In this document: in pieces, positions 9,977-17,838 of the stretch | Position numbering within the stretch: the stretch's first letter is position 1 | Layout: every line of letters starts with the position of its first letter | Assembly: GCA_022769785.1 (NCBI GenBank) | Contig: JALEIY010000109.1 | Span: forward strand, 1 to 41,661 | Direction of reading: 5' to 3' | DNA: 41,661 bases | Source of the DNA: Eubacterium sp. | GTDB taxonomy: Bacteria; Bacillota; Clostridia; Lachnospirales; Lachnospiraceae | Made by a program: the position numbers and the translations under genes | Notes under the pieces: model-generated | Databases searched by the model: none | Told to the model about the DNA's origin: nothing | Seen by the model: only the letters and a program-made list of their open reading frames with translations

Positions 9977-10417
9977 TCAGGATTCTTTCATCATCCTGCG
10001 GATATTTCCGCCGATTTTTCCTACTACCTGATTATATACTTCCATTTCTTCCTGGCTTACTCCGTAAAAGAGTTCTTCATCCAGTTTCTGGCGGACAGCG
10101 GTAACATCCCGTATAATATCTCTAACCTGATCACTGACAAAATAATGCATACTGCGGTGGTCTTCCCGATCCGGAACTGCGGTAATATAATCTTTATTAC
10201 AAAGGCTTAAAATCGCCTGTGATACGTGTCCCCGGTTCAGCTTCAGCCGATGGTGAATGTCTGTCGGTGTATTATGTTCTCCACACTCAGACAGATAATA
10301 CAGCACCCGAATCTCCACAACCTTTAATGAATATTTTGTTTTAATTTCTGAAAACTGATTTTCCAGAAGCTTTTTAAATTCGCCTCCGCGCAGCGCATTT
10401 TCTATCCGTTCTTCCAT
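9977..10417 (-). CDS. MarR-family transcriptional regulator
   Basis: 146 aa; KVVEIRVLYYLSECGEHNTPTDIHHRLKLNRGHVSQAILSLCNKDYITAVPDREDHRSMHYFVSD: MarR wHTH and wing DR.D.R. Confidence 0.85.
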   Translation of the reverse strand: MEERIENALRGGEFKKLLENQFSEIKTKYSLKVVEIRVLYYLSECGEHNTPTDIHHRLKLNRGHVSQAILSLCNKDYITAVPDREDHRSMHYFVSDQVRDIIRDVTAVRQKLDEELFYGVSQEEMEVYNQVVGKIGGNIRRMMKES

Positions 10418-10506
10418 AATTTATCCTCAAAACTGATGCAGCCCGCAAAAATTTTTTTACAACAGCCGCTTTATTTTATCCTGATGTATCTTTCTCTGTC
10501 ATATTA

Positions 10507-11103
10507 TCACATTTGTCTGCATCTTTCCACTATGTATTTCTCCAGGTATTCGGTTGTTTTCTCCAATCCTAGTTTTCCGGAATTCACGCAGAGGTCATAA
10601 TATCTCGAATCTCCCCACCGGAAATCGGAATGCTGTCTGTGATACATTTTTCTGGAAGCATCATGCTTTTTTATCTTCATCAGTGCTTCCTTCTCCGAAA
10701 TATTATATTCTTCTGATATCCTTTTTATCCGATTCTCCATACTGTCGCAGATAAACAGGGAAATCAGCTCCGGTCTGCCATAAAGAACACTTTCCGCACA
10801 TCTTCCAAGCACAAGAAAAGATTCCTTTTGTTCTGCTTTCTGTCGGATAAAGTCAAACTGTTTTTCCGCAAGATTATCTTCCATTGATGTGGAAAATCCT
10901 TTTTCATTTCTCGACGTCAGCTTAAACTTCGGTCTCTCATCATATTTTTCCCAGTCCTTTACCAGAAATCCGGACTCTTCCTCAAGCTTCTCTAAAATAT
11001 TTTTATCGTACAGGGGGAGTTGAAAATCTTTGGCAATCCTTTCTGCTATCTCATCTCCACCGCTTCCGAACTCACGGCTGATGGCAATCATCGTCTGTTT
11101 CAT
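10507..11103 (-). CDS. Cytidylate kinase-like family protein
   Basis: ISREFGSGGDEIAERIAKDFQLPLYDKNIL...FLVLGRCAESVLYGRPELISLFICDSMENRIKRI: AAA_26 cytidylate-kinase-like. Confidence 0.9.
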   Translation of the reverse strand: MKQTMIAISREFGSGGDEIAERIAKDFQLPLYDKNILEKLEEESGFLVKDWEKYDERPKFKLTSRNEKGFSTSMEDNLAEKQFDFIRQKAEQKESFLVLGRCAESVLYGRPELISLFICDSMENRIKRISEEYNISEKEALMKIKKHDASRKMYHRQHSDFRWGDSRYYDLCVNSGKLGLEKTTEYLEKYIVERCRQM

Positions 11104-11269
11104 GGAATTCCTCCTCGTATAATATTTGTGAATCTGATTTATTTTTAAATTATTTAATTTTAAAATATATTACTGCATTTTTTATTTTTTGTCAAATCAT
11201 TTTTTTCACACAAAATCTATTCTTTCAAGAGAAAATCCGACTATTGATTTAAGCAAAATAATTGTCGTA

Positions 11270-11298
11270 TTGTTGCGGCAGAACATCATCAATATATT
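11270..11298 (+). promoter_or_regulatory. Predicted sigma-A promoter for the 6S-like RNA candidate
   Basis: TTGTTG (11270-11275), 17-nt spacer, TATATT (11293-11298); predicted start at ~11304-11306 coincides with the 5' edge of the closing stem. Confidence 0.65.
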
Positions 11299-11303
11299 AA
11301 TGG

Positions 11304-11508
11304 AAAAAGACCACCAGAGATATAAGTTTGCAACGTTTGAAGAACGAGTCATGATTCTGTCCGGATTCCGAAGGCAATTTTAATTGTCTTACGGAAAACG
11401 AACAGAACCAGACGAAATACTTCAATCGATGTGAACAATACTCTGGTGGCCTTTTACATTCCATAACAGAGAGACCCCGATTGATATGCCCCTCTGCTTT
11501 TTTGTTTT
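11304..11508 (+). ncRNA. Structured small RNA candidate, 6S RNA-like rod architecture
   Basis: Nested pairings by eye: AAAAGACCACCAGAG/CTCTGGTGGCCTTTT; CGTTTGAAG/CTTCAATCG; ~12-nt symmetric bubble; TTCTGT/ACAGAA; apical TTCCGAAGGCAATT/AATTGTCTTACGGAA. Promoter upstream; CAGAG...CTCTGCTTTTTTG downstream is a weak terminator candidate. Confidence 0.6.
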
Positions 11509-11518
11509 ATTTATTATT

Positions 11519-11620
11519 CAAGAACGCCTCGGCGTTCTTGCGGCGAGATGCGAGTCATGCGTTAGCATGACAAATTTCAAATGCGCATCTTAAGCAATCC
11601 GCCGGAGGCTCAACATTTCA
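11519..11620. repeat. ~100-bp multi-hairpin interspersed repeat, copy 1
   Basis: CAAGAACGCCTCGGCGTTCTTGCGGCGAGATGCGAGTCATGCGTTAGCATGACAAATTTCAAATGCGCATCTTAAGCAATCCGCCGGAGGCTCAACATTTCA; near-identical to 27918-28018. Confidence 0.9.
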
Positions 11621-11713
11621 GAAGGGGATTGTCACCCGCTACTGAAACTAGTTTATTACCCACCGCTTAGCGCTCTGCGCGCTTGAAGCGGGGGACTCCT
11701 TCTGAAATGTTGA
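11610..11713 (-). repeat. Palindrome-bounded structured element, copy 1 (IS605-end-like / MITE-like)
   Basis: Perfect 16-bp inverted arms TCAACATTTCAGAAGG (11610-11625) / CCTTCTGAAATGTTGA (11698-11713) around a core homologous to 17731-17826 (ATTGT-A-CCC-CTACTGAA..TTA.T..CCCA..., GGGGG). Confidence 0.8.
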
Positions 11714-11719
11714 ATACGC

Positions 11720-13132
11720 TTAAACAGGGTAAGCTCCGTTTTTATTATCCCCTTTCGTAGGGTCAATTTTATTTTTCTGTGCCGCTCTGTATTTAAAGAA
11801 TTCTGTTGCAACCTGCGGGAACAGTGCATAGCTTAAAACATCTTCATCCTGCTCTTTCCACTGAGCCATTTCAGCTTCTAATTTATCAAGCTCCGGCTCT
11901 AACAAGTCTGCAGGACGGCAGGTAATCGGCTCTTCATCTCCGATTGCCAGCTTTTGCACTTCCGGATTCACCGGTTTAACCGTCTGACCATACTCACCTT
12001 TTAATAAGGCACGGGATTCTTTGGTAATCATTTTGTACCGTTCTCCGGTAATTACATTTAACACAGCCTGTGTACCTACAATCTGACTGGACGGTGTAAC
12101 CAGAGGCGGCTCTCCGAAGTCCTTACGAACTCTTGGTACCTCAGCCAGCACTTCATAGTATTTGTCCGAAGCTCCCTGCTCCTTTAACTGAGACACCAGA
12201 TTGGAAAGCATACCGCCAGGAACCTGATACATGAGCGTTTTGATATTTACTCCCATAACCTTTGGATTAAGCAGTCCGGTTTCCAGTGCGTGTTCTTCAA
12301 TCGGACGGAAATAATCCGCGATCTCTCCGAGAAGATTCTGATCAAATCCCGGATCGTATGGGGTTCCCCGGAAGGTTTCCGCCATAACTTCAGTGGCCGG
12401 CTGGCTGGTTCCCATGGCAAATGGGGACATCGCTGTATCAATAATATCCACACCCGCCTCAACGGCTTTCAGATATGTCATTCCACCCACACCACTGGTA
12501 TAATGTGTATGAAGCTCTACCGGAAGATTTGTTGCCTCTTTTAAGGCAGTTACCAGTCTGGTTGCCTCATAAGGAACGAGAAGTCCCGCCATATCTTTGA
12601 TACAAAGAGAATCTGCTCCCATATCCTCAATCCGTTTTGCCGTATCTTTCCAGTAATCCAGTGTATAGGCATCACCAAGGGTATAAGATAATGCAACCTG
12701 TGCATGACCGCCTTCTTTGTTGGAAGCCTTCACCGCCGTCTGAAGATTTCTAAGGTCATTTAAACAGTCAAAAATACGGATAATATCAATACCGTTTGCG
12801 ATGGATTTCTGTACAAAATACTCTACCACATCATCCGCATAAGGACGATAACCTAAAATGTTTTGTCCACGGAAAAGCATCTGAAGCTTTGTGTTTTTAA
12901 AACCGTCACGAAGCTTTCTTAAACGGTCCCACGGGTCTTCCTTTAAGAAACGCAGCGATGCATCAAAGGTTGCTCCACCCCAGCATTCCACCGCATGATA
13001 TCCTACTTTATCCATCTTATCGATAATCGGAAGCATTTCATCTGTTGTCATTCGTGTCGCAATCAGAGACTGGTGTGCATCACGAAGAACTGTCTCAACT
13101 ATTTTAATTGGTTTTTTCTCTATTTCAGCCAT
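11720..13132 (-). CDS. oadA: Oxaloacetate decarboxylase alpha / transcarboxylase 5S-type carboxyltransferase subunit (no biotin domain)
   Basis: KIVETVLRDAHQSLIATRMTTDEML, ECWGGATFDASLRFLKEDPWDRLR, HTHYTSGVGGMTYLKAVEAGVD; 470 aa, ending before any biotinyl domain. Confidence 0.93.
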   Translation of the reverse strand: MAEIEKKPIKIVETVLRDAHQSLIATRMTTDEMLPIIDKMDKVGYHAVECWGGATFDASLRFLKEDPWDRLRKLRDGFKNTKLQMLFRGQNILGYRPYADDVVEYFVQKSIANGIDIIRIFDCLNDLRNLQTAVKASNKEGGHAQVALSYTLGDAYTLDYWKDTAKRIEDMGADSLCIKDMAGLLVPYEATRLVTALKEATNLPVELHTHYTSGVGGMTYLKAVEAGVDIIDTAMSPFAMGTSQPATEVMAETFRGTPYDPGFDQNLLGEIADYFRPIEEHALETGLLNPKVMGVNIKTLMYQVPGGMLSNLVSQLKEQGASDKYYEVLAEVPRVRKDFGEPPLVTPSSQIVGTQAVLNVITGERYKMITKESRALLKGEYGQTVKPVNPEVQKLAIGDEEPITCRPADLLEPELDKLEAEMAQWKEQDEDVLSYALFPQVATEFFKYRAAQKNKIDPTKGDNKNGAYPV

Positions 13133-13150
13133 AACAAAGTCTCCCTTCTA

Positions 13151-14275
13151 TCATACTCCAAAGATTGCCATAAAGGTTCCGGCTGCTACAGCGGTGCCGA
13201 TAACACCGGCCACATTCGGTCCCATGGCATGCATTAACAGGAAATTGGTCGGATCCGCTTCCGCTCCTACCTTCTGGGATACACGGGCAGCCATTGGTAC
13301 CGCAGATACACCGGCCGAACCAATCAAAGGATTCACTTTTCCGTGCGTCAGTTTACACATCAGTTTTCCAAAAAGAACACCGGCTGCAGTTCCGAAAGCG
13401 AAGGCCACCAGTCCAAGAACAACAATTTTTATCGTTGTCACATTCAGGAATGCTTCTGCACTTGTGGTTGCTCCGACAGATGTTCCAAGGATAATAACTA
13501 CGATATACATAAGCGCATTGGAAGCTGTTTCCGAAAGCTGTTTTACCACACCGGACTCGCGGAAAAGGTTACCAAGCAACAACATACCAACTAACGGCGC
13601 GGTAGTTGGCAGAACCAGACAAACCACAATCGTAACGACGATTGGGAACAGAATTTTTTCTGTTTTTGAAACAGGACGAAGCTGTTCCATTTTAATTTTC
13701 CGTTCTTCTTTTGTCGTCAGTGCTTTCATAATCGGCGGCTGAATAATCGGTACCAGTGACATATAAGAATATGCCGCTACCGCAATCGGACCCATTAAAG
13801 CTGTCTGTCCGAGCTTGGAAGCCAGGAAAATAGAAGTCGGTCCGTCAGCACCTCCGATAATGGAAATCGCAGCAGCTGCCTTACCGTTAAAACCCATCAT
13901 AATTGCCAGGAAATATGCCGCATAAATACCAAACTGTGCGGCTGCTCCCAGAAGGAAACTCATCGGATTGGCAATCAGCGGACCAAAATCCGTCAGAGCA
14001 CCGACCCCCAAAAAGATTAAGGACGGCAAAATACTCCATTCATCCAGCAAATAAAAAAAATGTAACAATCCGCCCTCTTCCATAATCGGCGGATATAAAT
14101 TTACAAGCAGCATACCAAAAGAAATGGGAACCAGAAGCAGTGGTTCATATCCTTTTGCAATGGCCAGATACAAAAATACCAGGGCAACAAGAATCATAGC
14201 AAAATTGCCAGGCTCTAAAAATGCAAATCCGGTCTGCGCTGCAAGATTCGTCAATGTCTCTGCAACATAACTCAT
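13151..14275 (-). CDS. oadB: Na+-translocating decarboxylase beta subunit
   Basis: Multi-[20 protein letters not shown] and [48 protein letters not shown] are OadB/MmdB/GcdB signatures. Confidence 0.95.
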   Translation of the reverse strand: MSYVAETLTNLAAQTGFAFLEPGNFAMILVALVFLYLAIAKGYEPLLLVPISFGMLLVNLYPPIMEEGGLLHFFYLLDEWSILPSLIFLGVGALTDFGPLIANPMSFLLGAAAQFGIYAAYFLAIMMGFNGKAAAAISIIGGADGPTSIFLASKLGQTALMGPIAVAAYSYMSLVPIIQPPIMKALTTKEERKIKMEQLRPVSKTEKILFPIVVTIVVCLVLPTTAPLVGMLLLGNLFRESGVVKQLSETASNALMYIVVIILGTSVGATTSAEAFLNVTTIKIVVLGLVAFAFGTAAGVLFGKLMCKLTHGKVNPLIGSAGVSAVPMAARVSQKVGAEADPTNFLLMHAMGPNVAGVIGTAVAAGTFMAIFGV

Positions 14276-14300
14276 AGGATTCCCTCCAATTCAAACCGAA

Positions 14301-14675
14301 CTAATTCATTGTTACTAAAACGTCTCCGCCTTCTACAGTATCTCCGACAGAAACTTCCACGCCGGCAATCTGTCCATCCTGTGCAGCACAGATTTCATTT
14401 TCCATTTTCATCGCTTCTAAAACAATGACAACATCACCTTTTTTCACTGCATCTCCTGCCTTAACTTTCACATCCACAATTTTTCCAGGCATTGGTGCAG
14501 CAATTTTTACACTGCCTTCTGCACCGGCTTTTTTCGCCGGAGCTTTTTTTACCGGGGCTGCCACTGCCGGTGCGGCTGCTGCCGGAGTGCTGGCTGCAGG
14601 CACTTCACCCGCACCCAATTCTTCCACAGATACTTCATACGCAACACCATTTACAGTAATTCTATAATTTTTCAT
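14301..14675 (-). CDS. Biotin carboxyl carrier protein (decarboxylase gamma / 1.3S-type)
   Basis: Ala/Pro-rich linker and biotinylation motif VLEAMKMENEI. Confidence 0.95.
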   Translation of the reverse strand: MKNYRITVNGVAYEVSVEELGAGEVPAASTPAAAAPAVAAPVKKAPAKKAGAEGSVKIAAPMPGKIVDVKVKAGDAVKKGDVVIVLEAMKMENEICAAQDGQIAGVEVSVGDTVEGGDVLVTMN

Positions 14676-14744
14676 TGAAATTCCTCCTGCATTAAACTAA
14701 TTAAACTTTTTCCTTCATAAACAGGTTCTATCCCCGCCACACAC

Positions 14745-15095
14745 TTATCGACGGGTTCTCACTCTCCGAACAGAACGGACAATCAGTTTATCCGCGCTGA
14801 CTGCTCCATCAGAAGAAGCCGCGATGGCTGCCATAATTACCGCAACCAACTGCGCATCATCTATAAGTTCCTCCTCTTCCTCTGACTGTTCTGTTTCTTC
14901 CTGCAGAGTCTCTGCAACTTCTTTCGGAGCAGAATCATTTTTACCTTTTTTCAAACCATTAAAAAAATTCTGAATCTTTTGCTCCACAGCCGGAATATAA
15001 ACAAACAGAGAAATAATTAAGGAGATAAATATCAATACAGCAAAAACTGTTCCCATGCCCATTAATGTATTTAAAAGGGCTGTCATAAATGTCAT
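14745..15095 (-). CDS. OadG-family small membrane subunit
   Basis: Single N-terminal TM (TLMGMGTVFAVLIFISLIISLFVYI), acidic middle, located in the decarboxylase operon. Confidence 0.85.
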   Translation of the reverse strand: MTFMTALLNTLMGMGTVFAVLIFISLIISLFVYIPAVEQKIQNFFNGLKKGKNDSAPKEVAETLQEETEQSEEEEELIDDAQLVAVIMAAIAASSDGAVSADKLIVRSVRRVRTRR

Positions 15096-15107
15096 GCTCT
15101 CACCTCA

Positions 15108-16538
15108 CTAAATCGTACTATGCTTTTTCTCGTCCCGAAGCTGTTTTTTACCATAAAGCATCTCAAAAGCCACAATCAGACGTTTTCTTGTCGCATCCGG
15201 TTCAATGATATCATCCACATAACCTCTCTGTGCAGCAGCAAGAGCGCTGGTCTGCATCTGGTGATACTGTGCGGTTTTCTCAGCAATAACCGCATTCTGA
15301 TTGTCACTGGCTGAAATCTCTTCCGCATACATAATACGAACTGCCTGGGAAGCATCCATCATACCGACACTGGCCTGTGGCCATGCCAGAACAAAGTCAG
15401 CACCTACCGCTTTGGAATTCATGACAATACCTGCTGTTCCATAAGCTTCTCCCGCAATCAGATTCACCTTCGGAACCGTGCTTCCCGCCAGTTCGGCAGT
15501 AAAACGTGCCAGCTCTTTTGCCAGTCTTCTTTCCTCATGAAGATTGGCTTTTAATCCATTGACATTTGTCACTGTCAGAATCGGAAGAGAAAATGCGTCA
15601 CAGAATTTCACAAATCCCGTTGCTTTTTCCAGTCCTTTTGAGGAAAGTACTTTCTCCCCATCTACTGGCTGATTGGCAATGGCTCCCACAGTTTCTCCGT
15701 TCAGGCGGATAAAGGCCGTCACCATTTCCGGTGCAAAACCGGCTTTTGTTTCTACAAAAAGACGTTCATCCGAAATCGAGGACAACAGAAACTTCGCATC
15801 ATATTCCGAATCGTTTAATTCCGGAATAATACGATTCAAATCATCCTCGCACTCAAATTCCGCATCTCCTGATTCAAAATCCGACGGAAGAACATCAATC
15901 AGAATCCGCATCTGGTCAAGCAATTCTTCTTCGGACTCACATACAAAATCAACATTACCGGCCTTTTCCGCCTGATACCGGGCTCCTGACGTATCCAGCT
16001 TCTCTGCCGTATTCCCGTCTAAAGTATTCGGGCTGTTGACAAACAGTGCTCCATTTTTTTCTTCCATCAAAGTAAAATCAGACATGGCAGACATCAGGGC
16101 ACTTCCGCCTCCACACTGCCCGAAAACAGCACAGACCTGTAAAATCTTTCCTGATGCTTCTGCCTGTTTTTTGAAAATTGTTCCAAATGCATGAAGCGCA
16201 TCTACTGCTTCCTGCAAACGGAGTCCGGCACAATCTATCATGCCAATCACCGGTACTCCCATCTTCATGGCCATATCGTAGGTATCGGCAATTTTACGGG
16301 CATGCATCTCACCGACAGAGCCGCCCAATGCAGAAGCATCCTGGCTGTACACATAAACCATACGGTCATTTAATACTCCGTATCCGGTAACAACACCATC
16401 TCCCTTTACCTTTCTGGCACCAAGATTGTAATCGGTATTTCGCGCCTCAATCAGATTGCCAATCTCAACAAAACTCTGGTCATCCAGGAGATATTCAATC
16501 CGTTCTCTGGCACTCATCTTTGAATTACTCATGCTCAT
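15108..16538 (-). CDS. Carboxyl transferase (MmdA/PccB 12S-type) subunit
   Basis: SARERIEYLLDDQSFVEIG, VVTGYGVLNDRMVYVYSQDASALGGSVGEMHARKI, FVLAWPQASVGMM: acyl-CoA carboxyltransferase domain. Confidence 0.92.
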   Translation of the reverse strand: MSMSNSKMSARERIEYLLDDQSFVEIGNLIEARNTDYNLGARKVKGDGVVTGYGVLNDRMVYVYSQDASALGGSVGEMHARKIADTYDMAMKMGVPVIGMIDCAGLRLQEAVDALHAFGTIFKKQAEASGKILQVCAVFGQCGGGSALMSAMSDFTLMEEKNGALFVNSPNTLDGNTAEKLDTSGARYQAEKAGNVDFVCESEEELLDQMRILIDVLPSDFESGDAEFECEDDLNRIIPELNDSEYDAKFLLSSISDERLFVETKAGFAPEMVTAFIRLNGETVGAIANQPVDGEKVLSSKGLEKATGFVKFCDAFSLPILTVTNVNGLKANLHEERRLAKELARFTAELAGSTVPKVNLIAGEAYGTAGIVMNSKAVGADFVLAWPQASVGMMDASQAVRIMYAEEISASDNQNAVIAEKTAQYHQMQTSALAAAQRGYVDDIIEPDATRKRLIVAFEMLYGKKQLRDEKKHSTI

Positions 16539-16999
16539 TCCTCCATTTTAATTCTCATATTCTTATTCAAAAATCACCATAAGGGATCTGATTTTAAAAG
16601 AACAAATTAATAATAACAAATTTTTACCATATAATCAATAGTTTTCCGTTATAGAATTAACATAGTTTGTCCGTTTTTCCTTTCTTTATTAAATTCAATA
16701 CTGAAAAAAATTTCAATAACAAATTATCATATCGGGAAATGTTTATACTATATTTTTATTATCTGACAAAAAAAGCTCTAAATGTTACAGTATTTGTCAG
16801 TTCCCCTTTCTTTGCATTTATTACATTGGTTATTTTTTTAACATTTTTGGTGTGTATTTTTGTCAGTTTTTCATTCTCTCCCATAACAAAAAATTATTTC
16901 AAAACAACATTTTTTTCTTTCATAATTATATCCTTTTTATTATGTTCGTAAATCCAAAAACACACCCTTTTCTTTTTTACTTAGTAGATGCAACAAAAA

Positions 17000-17057
17000 A
17001 ATACCTGTATGATACAGCTCTCCTGCAATTTCATAAATAATCGCTCACACAGGTATT
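17000..17057 (-). terminator. Long-loop inverted repeat downstream of scpB, candidate terminator
   Basis: Minus strand: AATACCTGT - ~40 nt - ACAGGTATTTTTTTG. Confidence 0.5.
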
Positions 17058-17125
17058 ATCCTTTATTTTTTATTTAATTTCTTTCGATATTTTTATACTT
17101 CCTCTGGCAGACGCAAATTATGCTG

Positions 17126-17710
17126 TCACACAGAGACGTTCAGTGCCGCCGAAACCTCCTCCATGGCTTCTTCCATAAATTCCTGTTTCGTAACTTCATC
17201 GATATCCGGCAGTTCTTCAATTGAGGAAACACCAAAGCAGCGCAGAAATTCTTCTGTTGTCCCAAACACAATCGGCCTTCCTATCGTATCAAGACGCCCA
17301 AGTTCTTTTATCAGCCCATATTCCACCAGTTTATTCACCGCAAAATCACTTTTCACTCCACGGATTGCTTCGATTTCCTGTTTTGTGACAGGCTGCTTAT
17401 AGGCGATAATTGAGAGGGTTTCCAGCATTACATCCGTAAGTGAACGCTTCTTCGGCTGACTAACCAGCTTTCGGACATAATCGTAGGTTTCAATTTTCGT
17501 GCAAATCTGCCATGCTCCATCCAGTTCAATAAGGCAAATTCCTCTCTCCTTCACAGCATAATCCGCTTTCATTTCCTTTAAAATATCTGTCAGTTCCTCC
17601 ACAGATATTTCCAATACCGCTGCCAGTCTCTCTGTGTTTACCGACTCTCCCATTGTGAATAAAACTGCCTCTATAATTCCCTTTAATCGGTTTCTTTCTT
17701 CCATATTCAT
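17126..17710 (-). CDS. scpB: Segregation and condensation protein B
   Basis: MNMEERNRLKGIIEAVLFTMGESVNTERLAAVLEIS...ETLSIIAYKQPVTKQEIEAIRGVKSDFAVNKLVEYGLIKELGRLDTIGRPIVFGTTEEFLRCFGVSSIEELP. The N-terminal extension in the ORF track (17711-17839) is encoded by a repeat element and is excluded. Confidence 0.93.
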   Translation of the reverse strand: MNMEERNRLKGIIEAVLFTMGESVNTERLAAVLEISVEELTDILKEMKADYAVKERGICLIELDGAWQICTKIETYDYVRKLVSQPKKRSLTDVMLETLSIIAYKQPVTKQEIEAIRGVKSDFAVNKLVEYGLIKELGRLDTIGRPIVFGTTEEFLRCFGVSSIEELPDIDEVTKQEFMEEAMEEVSAALNVSV

Positions 17711-17730
17711 CCCTTCGTCATTTGCACCGA

Positions 17731-17826
17731 GGCTTTTATCGAAGTCGGAGATTGTAACTCCCACTGCTGAAGTTAATCTTCTGCTCCCATTTATGAAAGT
17801 GGGGGCTTCTCCGACGAGATAAAACC
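17731..17826 (-). repeat. Palindrome-bounded structured element, copy 2, between scpA and scpB
   Basis: Arms GGCTTTTATCGAAGTCGGAG / CTCCGACGAGATAAAACC are complementary but unrelated to copy 1 arms; core ATTGTAACTCCCACTGCTGAAGTTAATCTTCTGCTCCCATTTATGAAAGTGGGGGCTT is homologous to the copy 1 core. Confidence 0.8.
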
Positions 17827-17838
17827 GTCGATACCTCA

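Noticed and set aside
11189-11383. 64-aa plus-strand ORF (MSNHFFHTKSILS...MEKDHQRYKFATFEERVMILSGFRRQF)
   Set aside because: Overlaps the promoter and 5' half of the structured RNA candidate; no convincing RBS and low-complexity start. More likely a chance ORF in a non-coding RNA gene.
13194-13742. 182-aa plus-strand ORF
   Set aside because: Antisense shadow of oadB; codon pattern mirrors the real gene.
16667-16951. 94-aa hydrophobic plus-strand ORF in an AT-rich intergenic region
   Set aside because: Phe/Ile/Ser-rich translation of AT-rich DNA, no RBS, no recognisable family.
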